Shown here piece after piece: positions 1 through 8,187 of a stretch of 64,000 nucleotides of DNA. Numbering within the stretch: position 1 is the stretch's first letter; the number at the start of each line of letters is the position of its first letter. Location: assembly GCF_020439865.1 (NCBI RefSeq), contig NZ_JAGRPF010000232.1, forward strand, positions 1-64,000. Direction: 5' to 3'. The notes below the pieces were generated by a model that ran no database searches, had not been told where the DNA came from, and saw nothing but the letters and a program-made list of their open reading frames with translations. This DNA is from Prosthecobacter sp. Its GTDB lineage: Bacteria > Verrucomicrobiota > Verrucomicrobiia > Verrucomicrobiales > Verrucomicrobiaceae. The position numbers and the translations under genes are program-made.

Positions 1-240
1 CGGTCGGATGGAGCAAACCATTGGTCGGATGGGGCAAACCATCGGTCGGATGGAGCAAACCATTGGTCGGATGGGGCAAACCATCGGTCGGATGGAGCAA
101 ACCATTGGTCGGATGGAGCAAACCATTGGTCGGATGGAGCAAACCATTGGTCGGATGGAGCAAACCATCGGTCGGATGGGGCAAACTACCGGTCGTATGG
201 AGCAAACTACCGGTCGGATGGAGCAAACCATCGGTCGGAT
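1..240. repeat. 21-bp tandem repeat (minisatellite) at the left edge
   Basis: About eleven consecutive copies of a 21-bp unit (consensus GGTCGGATGGAGCAAACCATT) run from the window edge to about position 240. Copies differ mainly at GAG/GGG and ATT/ATC/ACC positions. The array probably extends further left. Because 21 is a multiple of three and the unit has no stop codon in any of the six frames, every frame is open through it; one plus frame reads as heptads MEQTIGR and another as WSKPLVG. Open frames are therefore no evidence of coding. The unique sequence from 241 to 334 stays open in the heptad frame but resembles no family I know. Confidence 0.9.
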
Positions 241-334
241 GACCTTGGAAAAGAGCTTTCCACGGGGGCTCCCGTTGGATTCCCCCCAGCAGGCAAGAGT
301 TTTCCAGACCCGCCGGACGTTCCTTGGCCTCTGA

Positions 335-377
335 AAAACAAAAAACTCCTGCCGCGGAGGTGAGTCCGCAGCAGGAG
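335..377 (-). terminator. Rho-independent terminator of the small His-rich lipoprotein gene
   Basis: On the minus strand, a 13-bp stem (arms at 365-377 and 346-358, one G-U wobble) with a 6-nt loop is followed by a T-rich run (the A-run at 335-345 on the plus strand). It lies just downstream of the stop of the minus-strand gene ending at 402. Confidence 0.85.
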
Positions 378-401
378 CGAATTCATACGAGAGACAGCGG
401 C

Positions 402-626
402 CTAGTGGTGATGGTGCTTGCTCGCGTAGTGCGTCGATTTGTACTTGGGCTTGATGCCGTGTGAGCTGGCGGGGTTATACCAGTTCGGATGGTGCCCTGC
501 GGGAGAGTTCCAGCCGGGATGGTAACCGTAGCGTTTGGCGTGACCGGGCGGGACGCCGTAGGGGTAGCAGGAGGTCAGGGTCACCAGCAGGAGACCGAGA
601 CTGAGGCAGGCAAGTGCGCGTTTCAT
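402..626 (-). CDS. Small His-rich lipoprotein, function unknown
   Basis: A 74-residue protein starting at the ATG that gives a clean lipoprotein signal: two basic residues, a Leu-rich hydrophobic core and the lipobox LTSC at residues 17-20. An upstream in-frame ATG would add 67 residues without secretion features and is rejected. The mature part is rich in Tyr, His, Pro and Gly and ends in four histidines, which could bind metal; that is inference. A strong terminator follows directly. The 203-bp gap to the upstream minus-strand lipoprotein gene suggests separate transcription. I do not recognise a family. Confidence 0.65.
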   Translation of the reverse strand: MKRALACLSLGLLLVTLTSCYPYGVPPGHAKRYGYHPGWNSPAGHHPNWYNPASSHGIKPKYKSTHYASKHHHH

Positions 627-829
627 CGTCGTTCGGGGTTGATGGTTCCTCCATAGGTTACGCATCACCGCGCGGAGAGGGTGAGGTTTTCTGAGGGGGG
701 GCGTGAGGCGTGACAGGGGCGGTGGGTGGAATCCAACCTTCTCCTGCGAGAGCCGCGGGAGGGCCGAAACCGGTCCTTTCATGATTGTGCGCCGCCTATC
801 GCTCTGAGGGCAGGCTTCAAAGCCCAACC

Positions 830-1354
830 TCAGTAATTGTAGCCGTTGAAGCCACCAAATCCGCCACCGAATCCTGAATAGGACGACGAGGAGGGCGAGG
901 CCCGCATGAGGGCCGAGTTCATCCGGAACGACGACTCTTGGTCCATCATGTTGGCTGTCTGATTGAGCGCGGCCGCTGCTGCCTGCCTCTCGGCCAGGTC
1001 TCGTGCAGCCCTCTCTTCCTCCAGCTGTTTCAGCTCCACGATCAGACTCGCGTGCTCTTTTTCACTGATCTTCCCCGCGTCGGCGGCGCGATTGATCGCC
1101 ACGAGCTGCGGATGATCGGCCGCATAGCGTTTGAGGAAGGAGTCGATCTTTTTGGGATTCCACTTGTTCTCCAAAGGCTTGCCCTGGGATTTTTCCGCCA
1201 CCAGCGCCTCCTCGCCGCCCTTGTGTGCGACGCCCAGTTCGACCGCTCTTCTGGCATAGGCTCTGGCTTCGGCCACACTGCCCGCTTCATAATTCGCCGG
1301 GGTCTGACAGGCTGAGAGGAATGCGATGTTCAGGAGAAGGAGGATGTGTTTCAT
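830..1354 (-). CDS. Lipoprotein with a charged helical middle and Gly/Ser-rich tail
   Basis: A 174-residue protein. The start was chosen at the ATG giving a short lipoprotein signal with lipobox LSAC (residues 13-16); an upstream in-frame start would put 11 polar residues before it. The middle third (about residues 80-130) is rich in Lys, Glu and Ala and probably helical. The end is Ser, Gly, Phe and Tyr rich (SGFGGGFGGF) and low complexity. No catalytic motif is visible and I do not recognise a family. It is divergent from the ROK kinase gene starting at 1477, with about 120 bp between them for promoters of both. Confidence 0.65.
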   Translation of the reverse strand: MKHILLLLNIAFLSACQTPANYEAGSVAEARAYARRAVELGVAHKGGEEALVAEKSQGKPLENKWNPKKIDSFLKRYAADHPQLVAINRAADAGKISEKEHASLIVELKQLEEERAARDLAERQAAAAALNQTANMMDQESSFRMNSALMRASPSSSSYSGFGGGFGGFNGYNY

Positions 1355-1476
1355 GGGCCGGATTCTGGAGAGCGTGCTGTGAACCACAAGCCCAAGCAGC
1401 GGCGCTCACCAAAGCAAAGCGGCACGCATTCTTCTCGACCACAGCCGGTTCGCTCTCCAACTTCCGGCCCCCGATT

Positions 1477-2532
1477 ATGCCCACCGTTACCCGCGACATC
1501 TTTCTCGGCACCGACTCCGGCGCCACCACTTCGAAAACCGGCGGCGTCTTTGCCAATGGCGAGCCTGTCTCACGCCAGCTCCGTCAAAGTTCGACCAACT
1601 CGCAGAACGGCACCGCGGCCGTGGTGGCGGGATGGGTGGAAGGTGCGGAAGGATTTCTGAAGGACAACGGCCTCACCTGGGACCGCGTGGCCGCCGCAGG
1701 TCTCGCACTGCCGGGGCCTTATCAGGCATACGGCATTCTCGACAAGTCCTCCAACCTTCCCGATGCGTTCACCGGCTGGAATTTCCATGCCGACTACTCG
1801 GCGGCGATCGCGAAGGCGGCGGGCCGTGAGATCCCGCTCTTCGTGGGGAACGACGGCGACCTCGGCGGTGTGGGCGAAGCGGCGCGAGTGCGCGGCGAGA
1901 CGAAGGCCACCGTGCTTCTGCTCGCTCCGGGTTCGGGTCTGGGCGCGGCCTACGTGGATGCAAATGGCCTTCCGCTCACTGGCGATCACTTTGCCGGCAT
2001 GGAAGGCGGTCACATGCCGATCCCGCGTCATCTTCTCGGTCATGGCCTCGATGAGGTGCCGGCATTTCGCTGCGGCTGTGGTCGCGACTGGGGCTGCATT
2101 GAAGCCTATTCCACGATCTCCGGCCTGCCGCAGTTCCTCGAGTTCTTCCTGCCAAAGCATCCGGAACATCCGCTCGCGTCGAGCACCGAAACGCCGAAGA
2201 ACAAAGGCCTCTCCCTGCGCGGTCTGGCGCAAAAGGGCGACGAGCTCGCTCTCAAGATCTTCGACATCCAGGCGCGCGCGCTCGGCATCCATGTGGCGAA
2301 TCTGTCGATGGCGCTGGATCCCGGCATCGTCGTCATCGGCGGCGGTCTGATGGATCCTGACAGCACCTCGCCCGAGTTCCGCGAGCGCTACCTCGGCGGC
2401 ATCCGCGCCGCAGCGCTGCCCTACTTGTTTCCGAAGCAGCGCGCCGAACTAAAGCTCGTGCCTGCGACGCTCGGCGAACTCTCCCAGTCCATCGGCGCCG
2501 CGCTCGTCGCGCTTTATTCGCTGAAGGACTGA
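1477..2532 (+). CDS. ROK family sugar kinase (glucokinase-like)
   Basis: A 351-residue ROK family protein, expected to phosphorylate a hexose or amino sugar with ATP in the cytoplasm. Visible features are the N-terminal phosphate-binding loop GTDSG (residues 11-15), the catalytic-base motif ending in N125-D126, an EGGH motif before the zinc site, and the ROK zinc cluster CGCGRDWGC (Cys199, Cys201 and Cys207). A DNA-binding N-terminus is absent, so this is the kinase rather than the repressor type. The start was chosen at the ATG just before the conserved sheet; the open frame upstream overlaps the divergent lipoprotein gene. Sugar specificity cannot be read from the sequence, so no gene symbol is given. 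Confidence 0.88.
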   Translation: MPTVTRDIFLGTDSGATTSKTGGVFANGEPVSRQLRQSSTNSQNGTAAVVAGWVEGAEGFLKDNGLTWDRVAAAGLALPGPYQAYGILDKSSNLPDAFTGWNFHADYSAAIAKAAGREIPLFVGNDGDLGGVGEAARVRGETKATVLLLAPGSGLGAAYVDANGLPLTGDHFAGMEGGHMPIPRHLLGHGLDEVPAFRCGCGRDWGCIEAYSTISGLPQFLEFFLPKHPEHPLASSTETPKNKGLSLRGLAQKGDELALKIFDIQARALGIHVANLSMALDPGIVVIGGGLMDPDSTSPEFRERYLGGIRAAALPYLFPKQRAELKLVPATLGELSQSIGAALVALYSLKD

Positions 2533-2598
2533 GCTCGTAAGCTCGCGCCTGCTCAATACGTCGTGGAAAAGGAGGCGGAACTCGGTTAGAACCCGGGC

Positions 2599-3429
2599 AT
2601 GAAAGCGATTCTCTTTCCCCTCGGTCTTCTCGCTCTCGTTTCACTCGCCTGGATCTTCGATCCTGCCAAGGCGGCGCCGCCTGCCGCAGAGGTTTCTCCC
2701 TTTGCCGGAGGGCGGTGGATCGATCTCACGCACGAGTTCTCCTCGAAGTCGCTCTACTGGCCAACGGCGCAGCGGTTTGAACTCGAAGTGGAGTCCCACG
2801 CGTTTACCGATCGTGGTTACTTCTATGCGGCGAACCGCTACCGTGCCTCCGAGCACGGAGGCACGCATCTCGATGCTCCGATTCATTTCGCCGAGAAGGG
2901 GAAGACCGTGGACCAGATGCCCATCGAACAGTTCATCGGCGCGGCGGCCGTGGTGGATGTCTCGTCGAAGGCGGCGGCGAACGCCGACTATCTCGTGAGC
3001 GTGGCCGATCTGGATGAGTGGGAAAAGAAGCACGGGCGCATCCCTGACGACGCCATCTTGCTGCTGCGCACGGGCTTTGCCCAATACTGGCCGGATGCGA
3101 AGAAGTATCTCGGCACGGATCAACGCGGCGCGGAGGCGGTGGCGAATCTGCACTTCCCCGGCCTGCATCCGGACGCCGCGCGCTGGCTCGTGGCGGAACG
3201 CAAGATCAAGGCTGTTGGACTCGACACGGCGAGCATCGACTACGGCCAGTCCACGCTGTTCGAGAGCCATCGCATCCTGCTGGGGAAGAACATCCCCGCC
3301 TTTGAAAACGTGGGAGCGATGGACGAACTCCCGGCGACGGGCGCGTTCGTGATGGCGCTGCCGATGAAGATCAAGGACGGCAGCGGCGCACCGCTGCGCA
3401 TCGTCGCATGGGTGCCGGAGAAACACTGA
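2599..3429 (+). CDS. Secreted cyclase family protein (kynurenine formamidase-like)
   Basis: A 276-residue protein of the metal-dependent cyclase/arylformamidase family (PF04199). An N-terminal hydrophobic segment of about 20 residues ending near AKA suggests export. The hallmark HGGTHLDAPIH is present: His86, His90, Asp92 and His96 are the expected metal ligands. Known members hydrolyse N-formylkynurenine or cyclic and amide substrates, but the exported location and lack of tryptophan-pathway neighbours argue against a direct kynurenine role. It is followed after 3 bp by the CYTH gene, so the two are probably cotranscribed. Confidence 0.85.
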   Translation: MKAILFPLGLLALVSLAWIFDPAKAAPPAAEVSPFAGGRWIDLTHEFSSKSLYWPTAQRFELEVESHAFTDRGYFYAANRYRASEHGGTHLDAPIHFAEKGKTVDQMPIEQFIGAAAVVDVSSKAAANADYLVSVADLDEWEKKHGRIPDDAILLLRTGFAQYWPDAKKYLGTDQRGAEAVANLHFPGLHPDAARWLVAERKIKAVGLDTASIDYGQSTLFESHRILLGKNIPAFENVGAMDELPATGAFVMALPMKIKDGSGAPLRIVAWVPEKH

Positions 3430-3432
3430 GTC

Positions 3433-3894
3433 ATGGCCACCGAGATCGAACGCAAATACCTCCTCAAACCCGGCGCGTGGAGGCCGGAGAGCGAAGGACG
3501 TCGCCTGACGCAGGGCTATCTCTCACGTGATCCGGATCGCACGGTGCGCGTGCGCATCGCGGGTGAGGGGGCGTTCATGACGGTGAAGAGCCGGCGCACG
3601 GGCATCTCTCGCACGGAGATCGAGTTTCCCATCACGCTGGAGCAGGCGCGTGATCTGATGGCGCTCTGCTTTCAACCGGTGATCGACAAGACCCGCCATG
3701 AGGTGATGCACGACGGCATGCTGTGGGAGGTGGATGTCTTCCACGGTGCGAATGACGGACTCATCGTGGCAGAGATCGAACTGCCCGCCGAAGACACTCC
3801 GTTTACGCTGCCGGAGTGGATCGGTGAGGAGGTTTCCCACGATCTGCGCTACACGAACTCGCGGCTCTCGGCAGAGCCTTTCACCACGTGGTGA
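3433..3894 (+). CDS. CYTH domain protein (triphosphate tunnel metalloenzyme)
   Basis: A 153-residue single-domain CYTH protein. The signature ExExK is at residues 4-8 (EIERK), followed by alternating charged strands typical of the tunnel fold that binds triphosphates and metal ions. Bacterial relatives include inorganic triphosphatases and class IV adenylate cyclases; the short single-domain form fits a triphosphatase better, but this is inference. It starts 3 bp after the cyclase gene and ends 3 bp before the convergent nitrilase-like gene, leaving no room for a conventional terminator. Confidence 0.88.
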   Translation: MATEIERKYLLKPGAWRPESEGRRLTQGYLSRDPDRTVRVRIAGEGAFMTVKSRRTGISRTEIEFPITLEQARDLMALCFQPVIDKTRHEVMHDGMLWEVDVFHGANDGLIVAEIELPAEDTPFTLPEWIGEEVSHDLRYTNSRLSAEPFTTW

Positions 3895-3897
3895 GGA

Positions 3898-5226
3898 CTA
3901 CTCCTTCAACGCGGGCGGGCGGTGGCTGGGGATCTGCGCTTTGAAGTCGCCGAGACTGTTCCAGTGGGAGGGCTCGTTGAGATCGACTTCGGCGACGGCG
4001 ACGGAACCCCATGCGGTGGCCTGGGCGAGGACATCGCCATAGTGGTCGAAGATGCCGGAGATCATCCACTCGTACTTCGAAGCGTCCGTGTAGGTGCTGC
4101 TGACGATGTAAACATGGTTCTCACAGGCGCGTGCTTTGGCGAGGAGAGGATTGCAGCCCCAGACGGGCCAGGCGATGACTTCGGCGCCTTTGACGGTGAG
4201 GGCACGTGCGACTTCGGGGAAGAAACCGTCGTAGCAGACCATCATGCCGACCTTGCCAAAGCGGGTGTCGAACACGGGGTAATCGTGACCGGGCGTGATG
4301 CCGGCTTCGATCTCGCTGCGCGGAAGACTGACTTTGCGATATTTGCCGACGAGGCGGCCGTCGGGTCCGAGAAGGGCGGCGGTGTTGTAGAGCGTTTTGC
4401 CTTCACGTTCGACGAGGCCGGCGACGATGTAGAGGTCGTGCTTCTTGGCGAGTTCTCCGAAGTACTCGGTGCTCGGCCCGGGAACGGACTCGGCGCATTC
4501 CTCCATCTTTTTGCCGGTGCCATAGTAGGTGAGCGTTTCGCCGAGAACAACGAAGTCCGCCTTCTGCTTCGCGGCTTCGGCGATGAGCGGCGCATACTGC
4601 GGCGGTTTGTCAGACGGATTCTTGCCGTCCTTCGGCTGCAGATGAATCGTGGCGAGGCGGACCTTGCGCGGTGCGGGTGCGGGGATGGAAGTGAGCGCCA
4701 CATCGCTCCATTCGACACGGGCGTTGGCCGCCCACTGCAGGTAGAGTTCGATCTTTGCCTGCTTCGCATTCGTCGGGGCACGAAGGACGCTTTCGCAGTG
4801 CATCCACTGATTCGTTTTCCCTTCCGGCATGTGCGGATACTCCGGTTCGGCACGCGGCGCTGTCCCTTTGGCGTATCCCTGCTTCGCGGGCTCCTCCCAG
4901 GTCACGGACTTACCGTTCGCATCCTGCCAGATGACCCGTGCATACACGCTGCGTCGTTCGACAGGCATGGTGCTGGCTTTCTTCCACGCGCTGAACTGGT
5001 AGTGCTTTCCGCCTTCGACCGGCAGCGTGCGCGTCCAGCAGCCGATCCATTGTTCGCCTTTGCCGGTTTCGAGCACCAGCGAGCCATGCCCATCGTGTCC
5101 GCCCTTCGAACTGACGACAGACTTCGGCGCCGCCTCTTCACGCGGGGACCAGAACGTCCATTCGTCGGACAAGGCCGCCTGAGAGGCTGTGGCGAAGAGG
5201 CAGAGCAGGGAAGCAAGCGCTTTCAT
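3898..5226 (-). CDS. Secreted carbon-nitrogen hydrolase (nitrilase superfamily) with N-terminal extension
   Basis: A 442-residue protein with a signal peptide (MKALASLLCLF...ASQA), an N-terminal region of about 170 residues rich in aromatic residues and beta-strand patterns, perhaps carbohydrate-binding-like, and a C-terminal CN-hydrolase domain (PF00795). The catalytic triad is visible: Glu in LGETLTYYG, Lys in KYRKVSLPRSE and Cys in VCYDGFFPE. Members cleave nitriles or amides; the substrate is unknown. The start is the ATG that opens the signal peptide; a GTG six codons upstream is less likely. It is convergent with the CYTH gene. Confidence 0.87.
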   Translation of the reverse strand: MKALASLLCLFATASQAALSDEWTFWSPREEAAPKSVVSSKGGHDGHGSLVLETGKGEQWIGCWTRTLPVEGGKHYQFSAWKKASTMPVERRSVYARVIWQDANGKSVTWEEPAKQGYAKGTAPRAEPEYPHMPEGKTNQWMHCESVLRAPTNAKQAKIELYLQWAANARVEWSDVALTSIPAPAPRKVRLATIHLQPKDGKNPSDKPPQYAPLIAEAAKQKADFVVLGETLTYYGTGKKMEECAESVPGPSTEYFGELAKKHDLYIVAGLVEREGKTLYNTAALLGPDGRLVGKYRKVSLPRSEIEAGITPGHDYPVFDTRFGKVGMMVCYDGFFPEVARALTVKGAEVIAWPVWGCNPLLAKARACENHVYIVSSTYTDASKYEWMISGIFDHYGDVLAQATAWGSVAVAEVDLNEPSHWNSLGDFKAQIPSHRPPALKE

Positions 5227-5270
5227 GCCCACGTGTACGTTCACGCGGGCGTGAATCGCTCAATCCTGCC

Positions 5271-8003
5271 TCACTTCTCATCCAGCCCGCGGCGGATGCG
5301 ATATTTGATCGCAAGCTGATGGGCCGGCGTGGTCGGGAATGTCAGGGCGCGGATGCGTTCGATTTGGAACAACGCGCTGCTTTGGATGGCGTGGTAGTAG
5401 CTGCTGTTGTGAGTGATGTTGAGCAGGCAGTTGAGGTAAAGAAGCTGGAGATTCTGCCGCATGGTGCTGATGGGTTTGGCGGGATCATCGCCGATGAAGA
5501 TCGCGGTGGTCAGGTTGTTGAAGACCTCGTCCAGGCCGATTTCGTTGCCGTACAAGTTGCTGTCCATGATGCGGCGAAGGGTGTGGGAGTGCAGAAGGTG
5601 ATCCAACAGGCTACGCTGAATCGTGAAGACACGATCGTGGAGCTTTGGATCCTCGCCTTCGTCTCGATGATCGAAACCGCGGCGTTGCAACTGAAGGTGC
5701 GAATAGAGTTCAGGCGGCGCGGCGAGCGCATCGGGGGCAAACGCGTACTTTGCCAGCACGGCGAGCGCCTGACGCTGTTTCGCGGCCTCGACGGGTTTGA
5801 ACGGCGCTATGTCCGGTGCCTGTCCTTGGACAGCACGTTCGACATAGACACCACCGACGTAGCGCGACACGGCGTTGAGAGAGCTGCCGGCCTCTTTGGT
5901 CAACGATCCGAAGGCCTGTGCGACTTCCTGCCAGCTTTTGCCGGGATCGGACACGTCCTTGAGGATGTTGCCAATCTCGGTGCTGATGAGCGCGCAGCGC
6001 TGCTCGGCGTAGCCGATGGAATCGCTGCTCATGTCATAGAGCATCGCGCGGGGATCGATGGCCTTGCCGGACATGCGCATGTCATCGGCATCGTTGGCGA
6101 AGGCGAGTTCCGGTTTGTGCGACTGGCCGGCGATTTCGTCGAGGCGCTTCTGTTCCCCGACCGGATCTTCCAAAGCTTCGCTGTAACCGTAGTTGATGGC
6201 CCAGTGGTCATAAGGTCCGGGTTTGGTGGTGAAATACTGGCCCTGCTTCACGCCCTTTGGCGCGACATTGACCGGCGGGTAATCCATGACGGAACCGGTG
6301 AGGCCGACCTTCTCGGTGATGGCGGCATTGTGGATGTCTGCGAGGCTGTGAAGCTGGCTGGAGCGGAAGTTGTGGTTTAAGCCCAGCGTGTGGCCGACCT
6401 CGTGCAGACAGAGGTAGTAGAGCGATTCTTTGATGAGGCGGTCCACCTCGATGCGGTCGCTCTTTTGCAGACGCAGCATGGTCTGGCCAAACATGAGCCC
6501 CTGACGCGCTGAACCACAGGCCTCGCAGGCGTGCGGATCGAAAGGCATTGGATTGGCGGAATCCTCACTCGCCGTGCCGAGGTCTTCGAAGAGCTTCTTG
6601 GTCAGCAGGCGCTTGGTGATGAAGCTGTACTCCAGCATGATGTCCGCGCCGAGGATTTCGCCGGTGCGGGGATTGGCAAAGCTGGGGCCGTAGCCGCCGA
6701 AGGGAGGGTTCACGCTGCTCGTCCAGCGCAGCACGTTGTGCTCGATGTCACCTGCATCCCACTTGGCGTCGTCGGGCTGTTGCTTCACGACGACGGCGTC
6801 TTTGAAGCCTGCCGTTTCGTAGGCCTCGTTCCATTTGAGTACCGCCGCACGGATGGTGTCGCGGAACTCGACGGGCGTGGTGTTTTCGATCCAGAAGACG
6901 ATTGGCTCCACAGGTTCGCTGAGCTTGGTGCCGGGCTTCTGTTTCACCAAACGCCAGCGGTGGATGACGTCGCGAAACGGCGCCGGATCGACGCTGGTCA
7001 TGTCGGTGATCTGGTGGGTGAAGTATCCGATGCGCGGATCGTCGAGGCGCGGCTTGTAGTCGCTCTCCGGCATCGCGATGAGCGTGTGCTGCATCTTAAC
7101 GCTGATGTAGCGCGGATTGGCCACGTCGGCGTCGGAACGCCACGAGGGCGTGGGGTTTTCAAACACGTACTCGACGGTGATGGCCGTGTTCTTTGGATAG
7201 CCGTGAATGTGCAGCCATTTGGACTTTGACTCGGAGAGCTTCCCAAGCACTGCCCTGTCACCACCGCTGTTGCCAAACTTCACCTGAGCGAGGTTTTCGC
7301 GCATGAACAGGTTTACAGCGGGAATCAGGTAGCCCTCGGCGTCTTCGGCCAGGATGCCCTCGCTGGCGAGAATCGCGTTGCTAGTGTTGGCGTTCTCGGC
7401 GCGGGCGAGCGGGCTTTGCGGGTCGAAATAGAGCTTCGTGTTCTGCTCGACGAGTTCGATGCGGTCAAAGATGCGCGCGAACCGGAAGACGAGCGAGTCG
7501 CCGTAGCGGCCGCGATTGTGTCCGGCGCCCACGGGACCGTCGACGCTGTGATTGAAGTAGATGAACTCGGGGCCGATCTGGTTTTTGGCGACGTACATCC
7601 AGAGCCCGCCCTTTTCCGGGTCGAAGTACGTGCGGAACAGGCCGTCCACGCGGCGGAAGTCCTTGGTGAACTCAGCGACGCTCTTGCGCTTGGGTTTTTC
7701 CTCGGCGGGTTTGGATGTCGTGGTATTCGGGGGCGTGGTAGAAGTTGGCGCAGGGGTTGAAGGGGGATTCGAGGGAGCCGGGGCAGGAGAAGGCTGCGGT
7801 TTGGCCGGAGCAGGCTTTGCCGGGTCGGGTTTAGGTTCCGGCTTCGGATCGCGCTGTGGCTCGGGTTTGGGTTCCGGCTTGCTTGGTTCGGGTTTGGCTG
7901 GCTCTGGCTTGGCCGGCGCTGGTTTAGGCTCAGGCTTCGGCTCTGGGGCCGCGTAGAGGGCCGTAATGGCGAGGAGATGGATCAAGGCAAGGCAGATGCG
8001 CAT
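5271..8003 (-). CDS. Large secreted zinc metalloprotease (metzincin; DUF5117/DUF4953 type)
   Basis: A 910-residue exported protein. A signal peptide is followed by a low-complexity linker of about 85 residues built from Pro-Glu-Pro-Lys-like repeats, then a long N-terminal domain (DUF5117-like) and a catalytic domain. The full metzincin motif HEVGHTLGLNH gives zinc ligands His534, His538 and His544 with catalytic Glu535; a downstream SVMDYPP segment supplies the methionine turn. The architecture matches zinc-dependent metalloproteases of Bacteroidetes, Planctomycetes and Verrucomicrobia. The start was chosen at the ATG opening the signal peptide; the frame upstream lacks secretion features. 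It is transcribed divergently from the DUF1549/DUF1553 gene with 184 bp between them. Confidence 0.88.
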   Translation of the reverse strand: MRICLALIHLLAITALYAAPEPKPEPKPAPAKPEPAKPEPSKPEPKPEPQRDPKPEPKPDPAKPAPAKPQPSPAPAPSNPPSTPAPTSTTPPNTTTSKPAEEKPKRKSVAEFTKDFRRVDGLFRTYFDPEKGGLWMYVAKNQIGPEFIYFNHSVDGPVGAGHNRGRYGDSLVFRFARIFDRIELVEQNTKLYFDPQSPLARAENANTSNAILASEGILAEDAEGYLIPAVNLFMRENLAQVKFGNSGGDRAVLGKLSESKSKWLHIHGYPKNTAITVEYVFENPTPSWRSDADVANPRYISVKMQHTLIAMPESDYKPRLDDPRIGYFTHQITDMTSVDPAPFRDVIHRWRLVKQKPGTKLSEPVEPIVFWIENTTPVEFRDTIRAAVLKWNEAYETAGFKDAVVVKQQPDDAKWDAGDIEHNVLRWTSSVNPPFGGYGPSFANPRTGEILGADIMLEYSFITKRLLTKKLFEDLGTASEDSANPMPFDPHACEACGSARQGLMFGQTMLRLQKSDRIEVDRLIKESLYYLCLHEVGHTLGLNHNFRSSQLHSLADIHNAAITEKVGLTGSVMDYPPVNVAPKGVKQGQYFTTKPGPYDHWAINYGYSEALEDPVGEQKRLDEIAGQSHKPELAFANDADDMRMSGKAIDPRAMLYDMSSDSIGYAEQRCALISTEIGNILKDVSDPGKSWQEVAQAFGSLTKEAGSSLNAVSRYVGGVYVERAVQGQAPDIAPFKPVEAAKQRQALAVLAKYAFAPDALAAPPELYSHLQLQRRGFDHRDEGEDPKLHDRVFTIQRSLLDHLLHSHTLRRIMDSNLYGNEIGLDEVFNNLTTAIFIGDDPAKPISTMRQNLQLLYLNCLLNITHNSSYYHAIQSSALFQIERIRALTFPTTPAHQLAIKYRIRRGLDEK

Positions 8004-8187
8004 GGCGATATTAGGTTGGATCAGCGTGGAGTGTAACGAACAACGGTTCAGGATGCACTTCCTTGTGTAAGTTTGTTGAGGTGAAGGTCCCGTGGTCCGT
8101 GGCCCGTCAGGTTGGCGAGAAACAAATTCCGCTAAGAAGAGTTGAAAGCCAACGTTTCGCCCACTGAAACACCCCCTCACCCCCATC

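Noticed and set aside
1..240. CRISPR-like array
   Set aside because: Units are directly adjacent with no spacers and no cas genes, so it is a tandem repeat.
8..334. 108-residue open frame of heptad repeats MEQTIGR
   Set aside because: The repeat unit has no stop in any frame, so the open frame is expected by construction; no signal, start context or known family supports a gene.
3922..5319. 465-residue plus-strand open frame
   Set aside because: It is antisense to the nitrilase-like gene, whose catalytic triad is clear; the frame reflects GC-rich codon structure.
5319..6380. 353-residue plus-strand open frame
   Set aside because: It is antisense to the metzincin gene and lacks domain features.
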